DNA of 50,782 bases from JAJFTV01 sp964532655 (GCA_964532655.1 CAZHMZ010000007.1:1-50782); one strand, 5' to 3'. Numbered from the stretch's first letter, positions 1-7,802 are shown. Notes: generated by a model not told the origin, from the letters alone. Translations and numbers: made by a program.

Positions 1-930
1 AAAACCGCCCTCACCTACCGCACCGGCATGAACCAGTTCCTCGAGTTTCTGCGCAACAGCGATTACAACCCGGACGCGGATCCCATCTCTACCATCTCCG
101 AGCAAACTGCCGGCGTGTTTGCGCAATCTCTGTTAGACCAGCGGTTTTCGGCAGCCACGGTCAAACTGTATCTGATTGCCGTGAGCGGTTTTTATGAATA
201 TCTCAACCTGGAACTGCATCAGCCGCTCAACCTGGATCTGGTTCGGCGCATCCTGAAGAGCAAATCTCCGCGCATGCACCGTCGCCTGCCCCAATTCTCA
301 TGGGATGATATCGAGCAGGTGATCGCCTTCTGCCAGGACGAGAGTGCTTTTCAAGCGGAAACACCGCAGCAAAACTGGATCAACCTGCGCGACCGGGCTT
401 TCATTCTCACCCTGGCCGATACCGGTCTACGCGTGCATGAGGCTTGCGGCCTCTCACGCGGAGATATCGACTGGAACCGCAGCACCGCCCTGATCATCGG
501 CAAGGGTGACAAGCAGGCCCTGGTACGTTTTTCGTCGCGCGCCATGCAGGCCATCAAGCGCTATCTATCCGCCCGGGCCGCGTTGGATGGGGCCAGTGGG
601 CGTTCATTGACCGGTTTGCCGGTGTTCTGCCGCCATGACAGCGCGGCGGGTAAGAAATTGCTGCCCCTTTCCACCGTCAGCGGTGAGAAAATTGTTGCAT
701 TGCGTTCCGCTCAAGCCCTGCAGGATGATGAGAAAGCCCGCCGTATCACCCCGCACTCCTTCCGGCACTATTTCGTCACCCGCGTGGTGAAAGCCACCAA
801 CAATATCAAGGTGGCCCAGGAGTTGGCCCGTCACGAGAATATTGCTACAACTGAAATCTATACGCATTTGATCGACCAGGATCTGGATGCGTTCTACCGG
901 CAAGCCATTGAAGATCAGGAAAGTGGCTGA
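1..930 (+). CDS. Tyrosine recombinase (XerC/XerD-like integrase), 5'-truncated by window edge
   Basis: Site-specific tyrosine recombinase that cuts and rejoins DNA through a covalent 3'-phosphotyrosine. The first ATG is at 28, but the frame is open to base 1 (KTALTYRTG precedes that Met) and matches the start of the N-terminal SAM-like core-binding domain, so the true start probably lies upstream. Counting from the Met at 28, the catalytic set is complete: Arg135 (TGLRVHEA), Lys159 or Lys162 (GKGDKQ), His243 and Arg246 (HSFRHYF), His269 (LARHEN) and nucleophile Tyr278 (EIYTH). The region 61-88 is the usual linker. Whether it is a chromosome-dimer resolvase or a mobile-element integrase cannot be decided here; no att site was recognised next to it. 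The family is certain, the role is not. Confidence 0.93.
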   Translation, partial: KTALTYRTGMNQFLEFLRNSDYNPDADPISTISEQTAGVFAQSLLDQRFSAATVKLYLIAVSGFYEYLNLELHQPLNLDLVRRILKSKSPRMHRRLPQFSWDDIEQVIAFCQDESAFQAETPQQNWINLRDRAFILTLADTGLRVHEACGLSRGDIDWNRSTALIIGKGDKQALVRFSSRAMQAIKRYLSARAALDGASGRSLTGLPVFCRHDSAAGKKLLPLSTVSGEKIVALRSAQALQDDEKARRITPHSFRHYFVTRVVKATNNIKVAQELARHENIATTEIYTHLIDQDLDAFYRQAIEDQESG

Positions 931-1001
931 GCATCACCCCGGCTTTGTGGGCGCGTCTGTAATACAGATCCCAATGCTCGAATAGCCAATTATTGCCGTA
1001 G

Positions 1002-1020
1002 GGGCGCACAGTGTGCGCCC
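1002..1020. repeat. Short REP-like hairpin
   Basis: GGGCGCACA and TGTGCGCCC form a 9-bp stem around one base. It has no T-tract, so it is not a good terminator. It resembles the short palindromic elements scattered between genes in many genomes, and it sits just before the larger element at 1043-1221. Confidence 0.55.
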
Positions 1021-1042
1021 TTGCCCATCACTATGGCAGAAG

Positions 1043-1221
1043 AACCACCCCGGCGCTTCGCGCCACCCCTCCGAGGAAGGGAATTTTGGTAACCTCTATT
1101 TCGAATGGCCCAAAATTCTGCAAGAAATATTAGTTAAATAAAAGCCCTAAAATCGTTTTTCCAACGCTGACATGATTTTATTCCCCTCCATAGGAGGGGT
1201 GCCCGTAAGGGCGGGGTGGTT
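1043..1221. repeat. MITE-like element with inverted ends and nested hairpins
   Basis: The left arm (1043-1075) starts AACCACCCC, carries the hairpin GGCGC-ttc-GCGCC and ends ACCCCTCC. The right arm (about 1180-1221) is its inverted counterpart: CCCTCC-ata-GGAGGG, then GCCC-gtaa-GGGC, then GGGGTGGTT. The loop hairpins of the two arms differ while the flanks match, which suggests compensated structure. The central 90 bases are AT-rich and non-coding. The remaining bases of the 931-1341 gap hold the hairpin at 1002 and the terminator at 1275; nothing else was seen. Confidence 0.65.
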
Positions 1222-1274
1222 AACCAGGCGATTAGGTCAATGACATATTGATTGCCCGCGCGCAAACAAAAAAC

Positions 1275-1298
1275 AGGGGAGGTTCAGGAACCTCCCCT
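1275..1298 (-). terminator. Rho-independent terminator of the lyase gene
   Basis: AGGGGAGGTTC and GAACCTCCCCT form a perfect 11-bp stem with a 2-base centre. On the minus strand it is followed by GTTTTTTGTTT. It lies 44 bases after the stop of the minus-strand lyase. Confidence 0.85.
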
Positions 1299-1341
1299 AT
1301 GTGTTTTCCAATATTGATTAATCCTGCTAACGGGGTCAGCC

Positions 1342-2721
1342 CTACCGCAGCGGCTCGAAACGCGCCGTGAAGTGACGCATCAAAGGCGGCTGGTACACAA
1401 TCTTATACCCGCTGATCTTCTTCGGGTTTGCTGCAATCTCAGCCAGCACATCCACCACATAGTCCAGATGGCTCTGGGTATACACGCGCCGAGGGAGCGC
1501 CAGGCGCACCAGATCCAGCTTGGGGAACACTTCCTTGCCCGTTTCAGGATCCACATACGTGAATGCCACGGTACCCAGTTCAACACCGCGGATGCCGCCC
1601 TCGATATACAGGGCGATCGAGAGGGCCTGCCCGGGTAGTTCAGCCTGAGGGATGTGCGGCAGCAGCGTTTTGGCATCCAGGTAGATGGCATGCGCACCGG
1701 GCGGCTCGATGATGGGCACACCCACCTTCAGCAGTTTTTCACCCAGATAAGCGGTTTGCGCCAGCCGGTATTCCAGATAGGAAGGCTGCAGCACTTCTTT
1801 GAAACCCACCGCCATCGCGTCCAGATCCCGCCCGGCCAGTCCGCCATAGGTGGGAAAGCCTTCTCGCTGGATCAGCTCGTTGCGGATGTTCTGGAACAGA
1901 TCGGCGTCATTGGTGGCAATAAACCCGCCGATGTTGACGATGGCGTCCTTCTTGGCGCTCATGGTGGCGCCGTCAGCGTACGAGAAGATCTCCTGCGCAA
2001 TTTCCAGCGGCGATTTGTCGGCATAGCCCGGCTCACGCAGCTTGATGAAGTAGGCGTTCTCGGCAAACCGGCACGCGTCGATAAAGAAGGGGATGCCGTA
2101 CTGGTGGTACATCGCCGCAGTCTCGCGGATGTTCTGCATGGAGACCGGCTGACCGCCGCCCGCGTTGTTGGTGATGGTGATCATACCCAGCGGGATGTTC
2201 TCTTTTCCGGTTTCTTCAATGAAACGGCGCAGTTTGTTGAGATCCATGTTGCCTTTGAAATCCACCCGTTTGGCGGGTTCGTAGGCATCGTCAATGATCA
2301 AATTGACCGGCCGCCCACCGCGAGCGCGGATATTGCCCTCGGTGGTGTTAAAATGCTGGTTGGAGGGAATGAACTGACCCGGTTTGACCATCAGATTGGC
2401 CAGAATGTTCTCTGCGGCCCGCCCCTGATGGGTAGGAACGAAATATTTGAACCCGAAGATCTCATCCATCACCGCTTTCAGGCGATAGTAAGAGCGCGCC
2501 CCGGCGTAGGATTCATCCCCCTGCATGATAGCGCCCCACTGCTCCTGGCTCATGGCCGATGTGCCCGAGTCGGTTAAGAGATCAATAAACACATCTTCAG
2601 CGCGGATGTTGAACAGGTTGTAGCCTGCTTCCCGGATGGCCGCCAGGCGTTCCTCGCGGCTGATCAGACGGATGGGTTCGACCATTTTGATGCGGAATGG
2701 TTCCGGTATGTATTTGATCAC
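1342..2721 (-). CDS. Tryptophanase-family beta-eliminating lyase (PLP)
   Basis: Fold-type I PLP enzyme of the tryptophanase/tyrosine phenol-lyase family, which splits an aromatic amino acid to indole or phenol plus pyruvate and ammonia. The family hallmarks are present: PEPFRIK near the N-terminus, VFIDLLTDSGT, PTHQGR, the PLP-lysine motif MSAKKD, FPTYGGLAGRD and a C-terminal RHFTARF. The frame is open to an ATG at 2775, but a GTG at 2721 is preceded by AGGAGA at 7-8 bases and gives a 459-residue protein starting just before PEPFRIK, as in homologues, so I chose it. His in the C-terminal motif agrees with tryptophanase (Phe in tyrosine phenol-lyase), but the position that is Asp in tryptophanase and Thr in tyrosine phenol-lyase is Asn here (HFNTTEG). 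Substrate is therefore uncertain. It is divergent from a YheO-type regulator. Confidence 0.9.
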   Translation of the reverse strand: MIKYIPEPFRIKMVEPIRLISREERLAAIREAGYNLFNIRAEDVFIDLLTDSGTSAMSQEQWGAIMQGDESYAGARSYYRLKAVMDEIFGFKYFVPTHQGRAAENILANLMVKPGQFIPSNQHFNTTEGNIRARGGRPVNLIIDDAYEPAKRVDFKGNMDLNKLRRFIEETGKENIPLGMITITNNAGGGQPVSMQNIRETAAMYHQYGIPFFIDACRFAENAYFIKLREPGYADKSPLEIAQEIFSYADGATMSAKKDAIVNIGGFIATNDADLFQNIRNELIQREGFPTYGGLAGRDLDAMAVGFKEVLQPSYLEYRLAQTAYLGEKLLKVGVPIIEPPGAHAIYLDAKTLLPHIPQAELPGQALSIALYIEGGIRGVELGTVAFTYVDPETGKEVFPKLDLVRLALPRRVYTQSHLDYVVDVLAEIAANPKKISGYKIVYQPPLMRHFTARFEPLR

Positions 2722-2775
2722 AGTGTTGTCTCCTGATTGGGATTGAAAACTCGGCCTTCTTTCATATGGTAACAT

Positions 2776-2837
2776 TTCAACAGTAAATTGTCAATCTGTT
2801 GAATCAATAAACATTTTGTTGATCTATGTTGTATAAT
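2776..2837. promoter_or_regulatory. Divergent promoter region with dyad operator candidate
   Basis: TTCAACAG (2776-2783) and CTGTTGAA (2796-2803) form a perfect 8-bp inverted repeat with a 12-base spacer. A weaker dyad, ATCAA/TTGAT, follows at 2803-2823. A consensus -10 box TATAAT for the rightward regulator gene lies at 2832-2837, with no convincing -35, which fits an activated or repressed promoter. Placement between the lyase and its divergent regulator suggests that this regulator binds here; this is inference. Confidence 0.5.
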
Positions 2838-2867
2838 AAATTGATACATCCAATTCGGGAGAAGAGC

Positions 2868-3554
2868 ATGTCAGCCGACGAAAAAAAACGCCTCATTGAG
2901 CAGCTCAAACCGGTCGCGCGCGCGGTGGTCGATCTGTTCGGCCCCAACTGCGAGGCTGTGGTGCACGATCTGACCGACCTGGAACGCTCCATCGTGTGGA
3001 TCGAAGGCGATCTCACCCACCGCAAAATCGGCGGCTCCATGACCGATCTGGGCCTGATGCAGTTGCGTGATAACCACGGGCAGGAGATCGTCAATTACGT
3101 CTCCACCACCCCGGACGGCCGGGTGATCAAATCGACCTCGGTGGTATACCGGGGCAAAAAAGGCGAAAACCTGGTATCCCTGTCCATCAATCTGGATATC
3201 ACCGCCTTCCGAACCATCGAGCACATCCTGCACGGCATCACCCGCCAGCCCGGTGATGAGCTGTACACCGAGCGCTTCTCGGATGACATCAATGAGATCC
3301 TGGAAAGCATTTTGTATGAAAGCGAACAGGAGATTGGCAAGCCCGTGGCCGGTATGAACCGCGCCGAGAAGATCGCCCTGGTACGCCGGATGGATGAGCG
3401 CGGGGTTTTTCAAATTAAAAAGGCTGCTCCATTGATCGCAAAACGCCTGGGTGTCACCCGCTATACGGTTTACAATTACCTCAACGAAACGCGCGGAGAT
3501 GCCGATTCCGGTAGCTCTGACGACACGGAGACCCGCACCACCGACACAATCTGA
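2868..3554 (+). CDS. YheO/DauR-type transcriptional regulator (PAS-like domain plus HTH)
   Basis: DNA-binding regulator of the YheO family, which includes the D-arginine regulator DauR. The N-terminal PAS-like domain (about 10-125) begins with the typical VARAVVDLFGPNCEAVVHDL. The C-terminal helix-turn-helix (about 165-215) has MDERGVFQIKKAAPLIAKRL followed by GVTRYTVYNYL. An upstream in-frame start at 2826 overlaps the -10 box at 2832-2837; the ATG at 2868 has GGGAGAAG in front and gives 228 residues. Its position divergent from an amino-acid lyase suggests that it senses an amino acid or catabolite and controls the lyase, but no ligand can be read from the sequence. The tail after 215 is acidic and Thr-rich. 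Confidence 0.85.
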   Translation: MSADEKKRLIEQLKPVARAVVDLFGPNCEAVVHDLTDLERSIVWIEGDLTHRKIGGSMTDLGLMQLRDNHGQEIVNYVSTTPDGRVIKSTSVVYRGKKGENLVSLSINLDITAFRTIEHILHGITRQPGDELYTERFSDDINEILESILYESEQEIGKPVAGMNRAEKIALVRRMDERGVFQIKKAAPLIAKRLGVTRYTVYNYLNETRGDADSGSSDDTETRTTDTI

Positions 3555-3571
3555 AAAGAGACCCTTGCTTC

Positions 3572-4318
3572 ATGACCCTTTTACCTGTCTGGACCGAGAC
3601 CACCTCGGTCAAACCTTATGAAACCGATTTTCGCGGTTTATGGAAACCTCATTGCTTCTTCCAGACCTTTCAGCAGGCGGCCACCTGCCACGCTGAACAC
3701 CTGGGAGTAGGCTACCACGCCATGCTCAGCCAGGGGATCGCCTGGTTGCTGGCCCGCCTCAAGCTTAAGATCTATCGTTTGCCCTCTCTGGATGAACCGC
3801 TCACTCTGCAAACCTGGCCGCGCGGGTTGCAGCAAAAGATCTTTTTCATGCGCGATTTCCGGATGTTGGATGCCGCGGGAGAAACCATCGCGGCGGCTAC
3901 CTCAGCCTGGCTGCTGGTGGATCTGGAGAAACGCTCTTTGGTAAGACCAGACGTCTCCATGCTGGAACGCCTGCCTGCCAACCCCGGCCGTCTGGCGCAG
4001 GACGAGCAGATTGACCGGATCACCCTTCCGGACAACATGGAAGAGTGCTTCACGGTAAACGCCAGTTACAGCACGGTGGATCTGATCGGGCATGTCAACA
4101 ACGCCCGCTACGTGGAATGGGCCGCTGACTGTTTCCCGCTGGACTGGTACCGAGACCGGCAACTGGATACCCTGCAAATCAACTACGCCGGCGAGGTAAA
4201 GCCCGGCGAGCAGGTTTCAGTACGCGCAGCCCAACAGGATGATATCACATGGCTGGTGGCCGGCGAGAACCTTTCCAACGGCACGCGCGCTTTTGAGATG
4301 GTGTGGACCTGGAAATAA
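3572..4318 (+). CDS. Acyl-ACP thioesterase family protein
   Basis: Double hot-dog protein of the acyl-ACP thioesterase family (FatA/FatB-like), which releases fatty acids from acyl carrier protein. The 248 residues match bacterial members. The first hot dog (about 10-135) has the helix region YHAMLSQGIAWLLARLKLKI and PLTLQTWPRG. The second (150-248) carries STVDLIGHVNNARYVEW and INYAGEVKPGEQV. In this family the second-domain motif normally reads D-x-N-x-H-V-N-N; here Asp and His are present but the catalytic Asn is Ile (DLIGHVNN). A downstream Glu (YAGE) is kept. It starts 17 bases after the regulator stop, so it may be cotranscribed with it. Activity may be altered; the family assignment is firm. 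Confidence 0.87.
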   Translation: MTLLPVWTETTSVKPYETDFRGLWKPHCFFQTFQQAATCHAEHLGVGYHAMLSQGIAWLLARLKLKIYRLPSLDEPLTLQTWPRGLQQKIFFMRDFRMLDAAGETIAAATSAWLLVDLEKRSLVRPDVSMLERLPANPGRLAQDEQIDRITLPDNMEECFTVNASYSTVDLIGHVNNARYVEWAADCFPLDWYRDRQLDTLQINYAGEVKPGEQVSVRAAQQDDITWLVAGENLSNGTRAFEMVWTWK

Positions 4319-4329
4319 GCTCGCCCGCC

Positions 4330-4361
4330 TTGCTGCGCCGGTCCGTTTTTTGATATACAAT
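4330..4361 (+). promoter_or_regulatory. Promoter for a possibly leaderless CRP/FNR mRNA
   Basis: TTGCTG (4330-4335) and TATACA (4354-4359) are separated by 18 bases. A start 7-9 bases after the -10 falls at or within two bases of the ATG at 4368, and no usable ribosome binding site fits between, so the transcript may be leaderless. Confidence 0.5.
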
Positions 4362-4367
4362 CGGGGT

Positions 4368-5051
4368 ATGACCTCCCAAACCAACACGCTGCGTCAGATC
4401 AAGCTGTTCGCGGATCTGTCGGATGCCACATTGGCGCGCATTCTCCGGCATGCCATTCAACGCGCCTTCCAGGCGGGTGAAATCATCCAGTGGGAAACCG
4501 ATCCCGCCCGGGGCGCTCACTTTATCGCCTCCGGGCGTGTGCAGGTGTTTCGCACCTCCGCGGAGGGCCGTGAACAGATATTGACCAATTTGGGTCCCGG
4601 TGAAGCGCTGAACACGGTGCCGCTTTTCCAGCCGGATGGCGCCAACCCGGCCTCAGCCCGCGCCCTCACCCCAGTGGAAACGCGCTATTTTCCCCGCGAG
4701 GCTTTTTTGAGCATCGTAGAGCAGAGCCCTGATTTAGCCCTGGCGCTGCTGCGCGACTTTGCCGGCAAGCTGTCCGCCCTGACCGGGCTGGTGGGTCTGC
4801 TTTCGCTGCACTCCATCCGCGGGCGTCTGGCGCGCTTTTTGATCGAGCAGGCCGATACGCCATCCCACGCAGAACCGGGCGGCAAATCACCGCGCTGGAC
4901 ACAGGATGAAATTGCTGCGCATCTGGGCACCGTACGTGATGTGGTGGGCCGTACGCTGCGTTCGTTTGAAGAAGCCGGCTGGGTACGCCGCCGCCAGGGA
5001 CGTATTGAGCTGCTGGACCGCGCCGCTCTGGAAGCTGAAGCCGAGCAGTAG
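4368..5051 (+). CDS. CRP/FNR family transcriptional regulator
   Basis: Cyclic-nucleotide-binding-fold regulator with a C-terminal winged helix. The cNMP-like beta barrel spans about 10-125 (IKLFADLSDATLARIL, then GEIIQWETDPARGAHFIASG), a dimerisation helix about 125-150, and the Crp-type HTH about 160-215 (WTQDEIAAHLGTVRDVVGRT, then RRQGRIELLD). No cysteine cluster for an FeS sensor is visible. The frame extends upstream to 4239 inside the thioesterase gene, but the ATG at 4368 yields the usual 227-residue protein and follows a promoter. It could control the CRP-type dyad at 6130-6145, whose half-sites and N6 spacing suit this family; that link is inference. Confidence 0.9.
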   Translation: MTSQTNTLRQIKLFADLSDATLARILRHAIQRAFQAGEIIQWETDPARGAHFIASGRVQVFRTSAEGREQILTNLGPGEALNTVPLFQPDGANPASARALTPVETRYFPREAFLSIVEQSPDLALALLRDFAGKLSALTGLVGLLSLHSIRGRLARFLIEQADTPSHAEPGGKSPRWTQDEIAAHLGTVRDVVGRTLRSFEEAGWVRRRQGRIELLDRAALEAEAEQ

Positions 5052-5149
5052 CTATACCAGTGCTGCTTTTTTTCAACAAATTGTCTTAAGACCACAGAAA
5101 CAGGAAAATTCCCCGGCACAAACCTCAATCGGTACGGAGGGAGGTTGGT

Positions 5150-5878
5150 TTGCAAAAAATTGCAATCATCACTGACATCCATGCCAATCTGCCTGCGCTG
5201 GAGGCGGTGCTAACAGCCATTAAGGCGGAAGGGTATGATACTCTTGTTCAATTGGGAGATGTTATTGGCATTGGCCCATATCCTCTCGAATGCCTTGATC
5301 TGATTCTCAGCACACCCCGGATTGAAAATATAAAAGGAAACCACGAAATTTATTTCGTGAATGGATTGCTTGTTTCTCCGCCGTGTTATATGAGCCCGGG
5401 CGAGGTGCAACATCATCATTGGACTCTTACCTGCCTCACTGAAGAGCATAAATCGAAGATTGCGAATTGGCCATTTGTGGTCAAACATGAATTTGAGGGA
5501 GTGAAGGTTGCCTTCATGCACTCAGGTCTGGGCGGATCGGGAGACGATATCCAGAAGATCCCCAGGAATGCTAATGGAGCAGATCTGGATAAACTGTTTG
5601 CACCACATGTCGCCGATCTGGTTTTTTACGGCCATCAGCATGAGGATTCCGATGTACAGGGACAGGCAAGATATGTAAATCCCGGTTCACTCGGGTGTAA
5701 CCGTGTGGCCATCGCCAGGTATTGTATGGCGGAGTTTACACATGGACATTACCAGATCAATCATCGCTTGATCTCTTTTGATGATGAGGCGCTTTTGAAT
5801 GCATTCGAAAAACGTCAGGTACCGGATAGAAATCTCATCTATAAAACATTTTTTGGGGGACGATTTCAATCAAAGTAG
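5150..5878 (+). CDS. Metallophosphoesterase (calcineurin-like, YfcE-type)
   Basis: Binuclear metal phosphoesterase. All five family motifs appear in order: TDIHAN (residues 9-13), LGDVIGIGP (about 36-44), GNHEI (about 64), MHSGLGGSG (about 123) and FYGHQHED followed by YVNPGSLG (about 160-185). The 242 residues match small single-domain members acting on phosphodiesters or nucleotides; the substrate is unknown. The start is TTG at 5150, supported by GGAGGGAGG ending 5 bases upstream. It begins 98 bases after the CRP/FNR gene and is slightly richer in A+T than its neighbours. A strong terminator follows at 6006. Confidence 0.88.
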   Translation: MQKIAIITDIHANLPALEAVLTAIKAEGYDTLVQLGDVIGIGPYPLECLDLILSTPRIENIKGNHEIYFVNGLLVSPPCYMSPGEVQHHHWTLTCLTEEHKSKIANWPFVVKHEFEGVKVAFMHSGLGGSGDDIQKIPRNANGADLDKLFAPHVADLVFYGHQHEDSDVQGQARYVNPGSLGCNRVAIARYCMAEFTHGHYQINHRLISFDDEALLNAFEKRQVPDRNLIYKTFFGGRFQSK

Positions 5879-6005
5879 CGCTTTGACTGCCGAAAATTCC
5901 GGTTACCTGATTTCAAAATTCGATATGTTGATACAAACCTATGAAACGCTTTTTCTCAGCAGCGAATTTTGCACACAATAATCATTGAAACTGATCAGAT
6001 TCAAC

Positions 6006-6059
6006 AAAAGTTTTCCACATAGCCTTTTGGTCACCTAAGGGGTCCTGTGGAAAACTTTT
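6006..6059. terminator. Bidirectional terminator with 14-bp stem
   Basis: AAAAGTTTTCCACA (6006-6019) pairs perfectly with TGTGGAAAACTTTT (6046-6059), with an inner CCTT/AAGG stem in the loop. A and T runs flank both sides, so it can act in either direction. The rest of the 5879-6200 gap is AT-rich and holds only the dyad promoter at 6130. Confidence 0.8.
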
Positions 6060-6129
6060 TCATTTTCAGCTAATATCCATTGTTTTATGCGATTTCTGTC
6101 AAAGTTTCCTTTAATTTTCAATTTATAAA

Positions 6130-6172
6130 TACGACAAATGTCGTAGATATTATCCTGTTAATCCCGTACACT
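6130..6172 (+). promoter_or_regulatory. CRP/FNR-type dyad at -41.5 of ferredoxin/DUF438 operon
   Basis: TACGACAAATGTCGTA (6130-6145) is a perfect dyad that can be read as TACGA-N6-TCGTA, the half-site and spacing layout of CRP-family sites. A possible -10 box TACACT lies at 6167-6172; the start predicted about 7 bases later (near 6179) puts the dyad centre near -41.5, the class II activator position. A GACA-NN-TGTC core could also suit a BlaI/CopY-type repressor. Confidence 0.55.
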
Positions 6173-6200
6173 AAGCTCAATCGAGAAAACGGAGCCAAAA

Positions 6201-6431
6201 ATGACCGACCTGCACCTTCCATCCATCGACATGAGCCTGTGTACCGCCTGCGGTATCTGTGTAGAAGTCTGCCCTGCTCATGCGCTGGAAATGGGCCCGG
6301 CCGGTCCCCGCTTCTCAGCCCCGCAAAACTGCACTTACTGCACCGACTGCGAAGCTCTGTGTCCATCCTCCGCCATCACCTGCGATTTTGAAATCGGCTG
6401 GGGACCCGTTACAGAACAAAACCGTTCGTAA
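6201..6431 (+). CDS. Small 2[4Fe-4S] ferredoxin-like protein
   Basis: Electron carrier of 76 residues with two full CxxCxxCxxxCP cluster motifs: CTACGICVEVCP (14-25) and CTYCTDCEALCP (44-55). No signal or membrane segment, so it is cytoplasmic. ACGGAGCC lies upstream of the ATG. It ends 33 bases before the DUF438/hemerythrin gene, and the pair shares one promoter, so it probably passes electrons to or from that di-iron/PAS protein. The partner reaction is unknown. Confidence 0.88.
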   Translation: MTDLHLPSIDMSLCTACGICVEVCPAHALEMGPAGPRFSAPQNCTYCTDCEALCPSSAITCDFEIGWGPVTEQNRS

Positions 6432-6464
6432 AAATCATCCAACTTCTTAGAGGAGAATTGATCC

Positions 6465-7757
6465 ATGAGTGAGTACATCAACAACGTCACGCGTCGCAAG
6501 GAAACCCTGAAGAGCATTTTGCGCCAGCTTCACGAGGGCAAATCAGTCGATGAGGTGAAAGCGGAATTTGCCGGCCTGTCCGATGAAATCAATGCTGAAG
6601 AAATTGCTGAGGTGGAGCAGATGTTGATCAGCGAGGGCATGGCTGTTTCTGAGGTACACAACCTGTGTGATGTGCATGTGGCCGTCATGCGCGATGCGCT
6701 GGAACGCGGCGGCAGCCCGGATACCATCCCGGGGCACCCCCTGCACACCTTCAAGCTGGAAAACAACGCCGTGGATCAAACCCTCACCGGCCTGCGTCGT
6801 GCTTTTGAGGCCTTCAAAACCCGCCGCGATGCCCAATCGCTGGCTGTGCTGTGCCGCCAGGCGGAAGCGCTGCTGGCTTACGAACGGCATTACTCACGTA
6901 AAGAAAACATCCTCTTCCCCTATATGGAAAAACATGATTTCTACGGTCCTTCGCAGGTAATGTGGCAGACCCATGACCAGATCCGCGCCCTGTGGAAATC
7001 GCTTCTCAAGGCGTTGCCACAGCAGCCGGAAGTGGATGCCGCCCAATTGGACGAGATCGAAGCGATTTTGAACTCGCTGGAGCAGACCATCCGCGATATG
7101 GTTTATAAAGAGGAGAAAATTCTTTTCCCCACATCGCTCAACCTGATGAGCGAAGCGGAATGGCTGGAAGCTCGCCGGCAGGAAGCCGAAATCGGCTACT
7201 TTGTGGTGCAGCCCGGTAACCAGTGGCCGCCTGCTGCCCAGACCAAACCGGATGTGAAGCCCGCCGCGGTGCAGTTTGTGGCTCCCGCGCCGGTTCCCCA
7301 GGTAGCTGTGCCCACGATCCAACCCGACTCAAACGGCCAGGCGCTGCCGCTCAACACCGGCGCGCTCACACTTAAGCAGATCGATCTGCTGCTCACCCAT
7401 CTGCCGGTAGATGTGACCTACGTGGATGAAAATGACGAGGTACGCTATTTTTCACAGACCCGCGAGCGTATTTTTGCCCGCACGCCCGCCATCATCGGCC
7501 GCAAGGTGCAGAACTGCCACCCGCCGCAGAGTGTGCACCGCGTAACCCAGATTGTGGAGGATTTCCGCAACGGCACACGTGACTCGGCCGAGTTCTGGAT
7601 CCAGATGGGGCCCAAATTCGTGCATATCGCTTACTACGCCATCCGCGATGAGAACGGCAAGTATTGCGGCACGCTCGAGGTCAGCCAGGATGCCTCGCAT
7701 TTACGCTCTCTCACCGGCGAACAGCGCCTGCTGGATGGAGCAAAACCGGGGGCGTAG
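6465..7757 (+). CDS. DUF438 / hemerythrin-like / PAS sensor protein
   Basis: Three-part cytoplasmic protein of 430 residues: DUF438 at about 5-75, a hemerythrin-type four-helix domain at 85-225, a Pro/Ala/Val-rich linker at 253-295 and a PAS-like domain at 300-415. Hemerythrin-like ligands are visible: His91, His94, His142 with Glu147 (HYSRKE), His170 with Asp171 (THDQ) and Glu216 or Glu217. A di-iron site is thus likely and could bind O2 or NO. The PAS motif LPVDVTYVDENDEVRYFSQT is typical of proteins with this architecture. AGAGGAG precedes the ATG by 8-9 bases. Probable role is oxygen or nitrosative stress sensing with the adjacent ferredoxin; this is inferred from domains only. Confidence 0.87.
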   Translation: MSEYINNVTRRKETLKSILRQLHEGKSVDEVKAEFAGLSDEINAEEIAEVEQMLISEGMAVSEVHNLCDVHVAVMRDALERGGSPDTIPGHPLHTFKLENNAVDQTLTGLRRAFEAFKTRRDAQSLAVLCRQAEALLAYERHYSRKENILFPYMEKHDFYGPSQVMWQTHDQIRALWKSLLKALPQQPEVDAAQLDEIEAILNSLEQTIRDMVYKEEKILFPTSLNLMSEAEWLEARRQEAEIGYFVVQPGNQWPPAAQTKPDVKPAAVQFVAPAPVPQVAVPTIQPDSNGQALPLNTGALTLKQIDLLLTHLPVDVTYVDENDEVRYFSQTRERIFARTPAIIGRKVQNCHPPQSVHRVTQIVEDFRNGTRDSAEFWIQMGPKFVHIAYYAIRDENGKYCGTLEVSQDASHLRSLTGEQRLLDGAKPGA

Positions 7758-7802
7758 ACCCTTCCCCCGATTTTGGAAGACATTACCGGTATTTTATTGG
7801 TA

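Noticed and set aside
1654..2577. 307-residue plus-strand frame opposite the lyase
   Set aside because: Antisense shadow of a well-conserved PLP enzyme; no RBS and no family features.
4239..4367. N-terminal extension of the CRP/FNR protein
   Set aside because: It lies inside the thioesterase gene in another frame, and family length and promoter position support the ATG at 4368.
6006..6059. DnaA-box pair (TTTTCCACA in both orientations) as a chromosomal origin
   Set aside because: Both copies form the two arms of one perfect 14-bp terminator stem between genes, and no dnaA, dnaN or further boxes are nearby.
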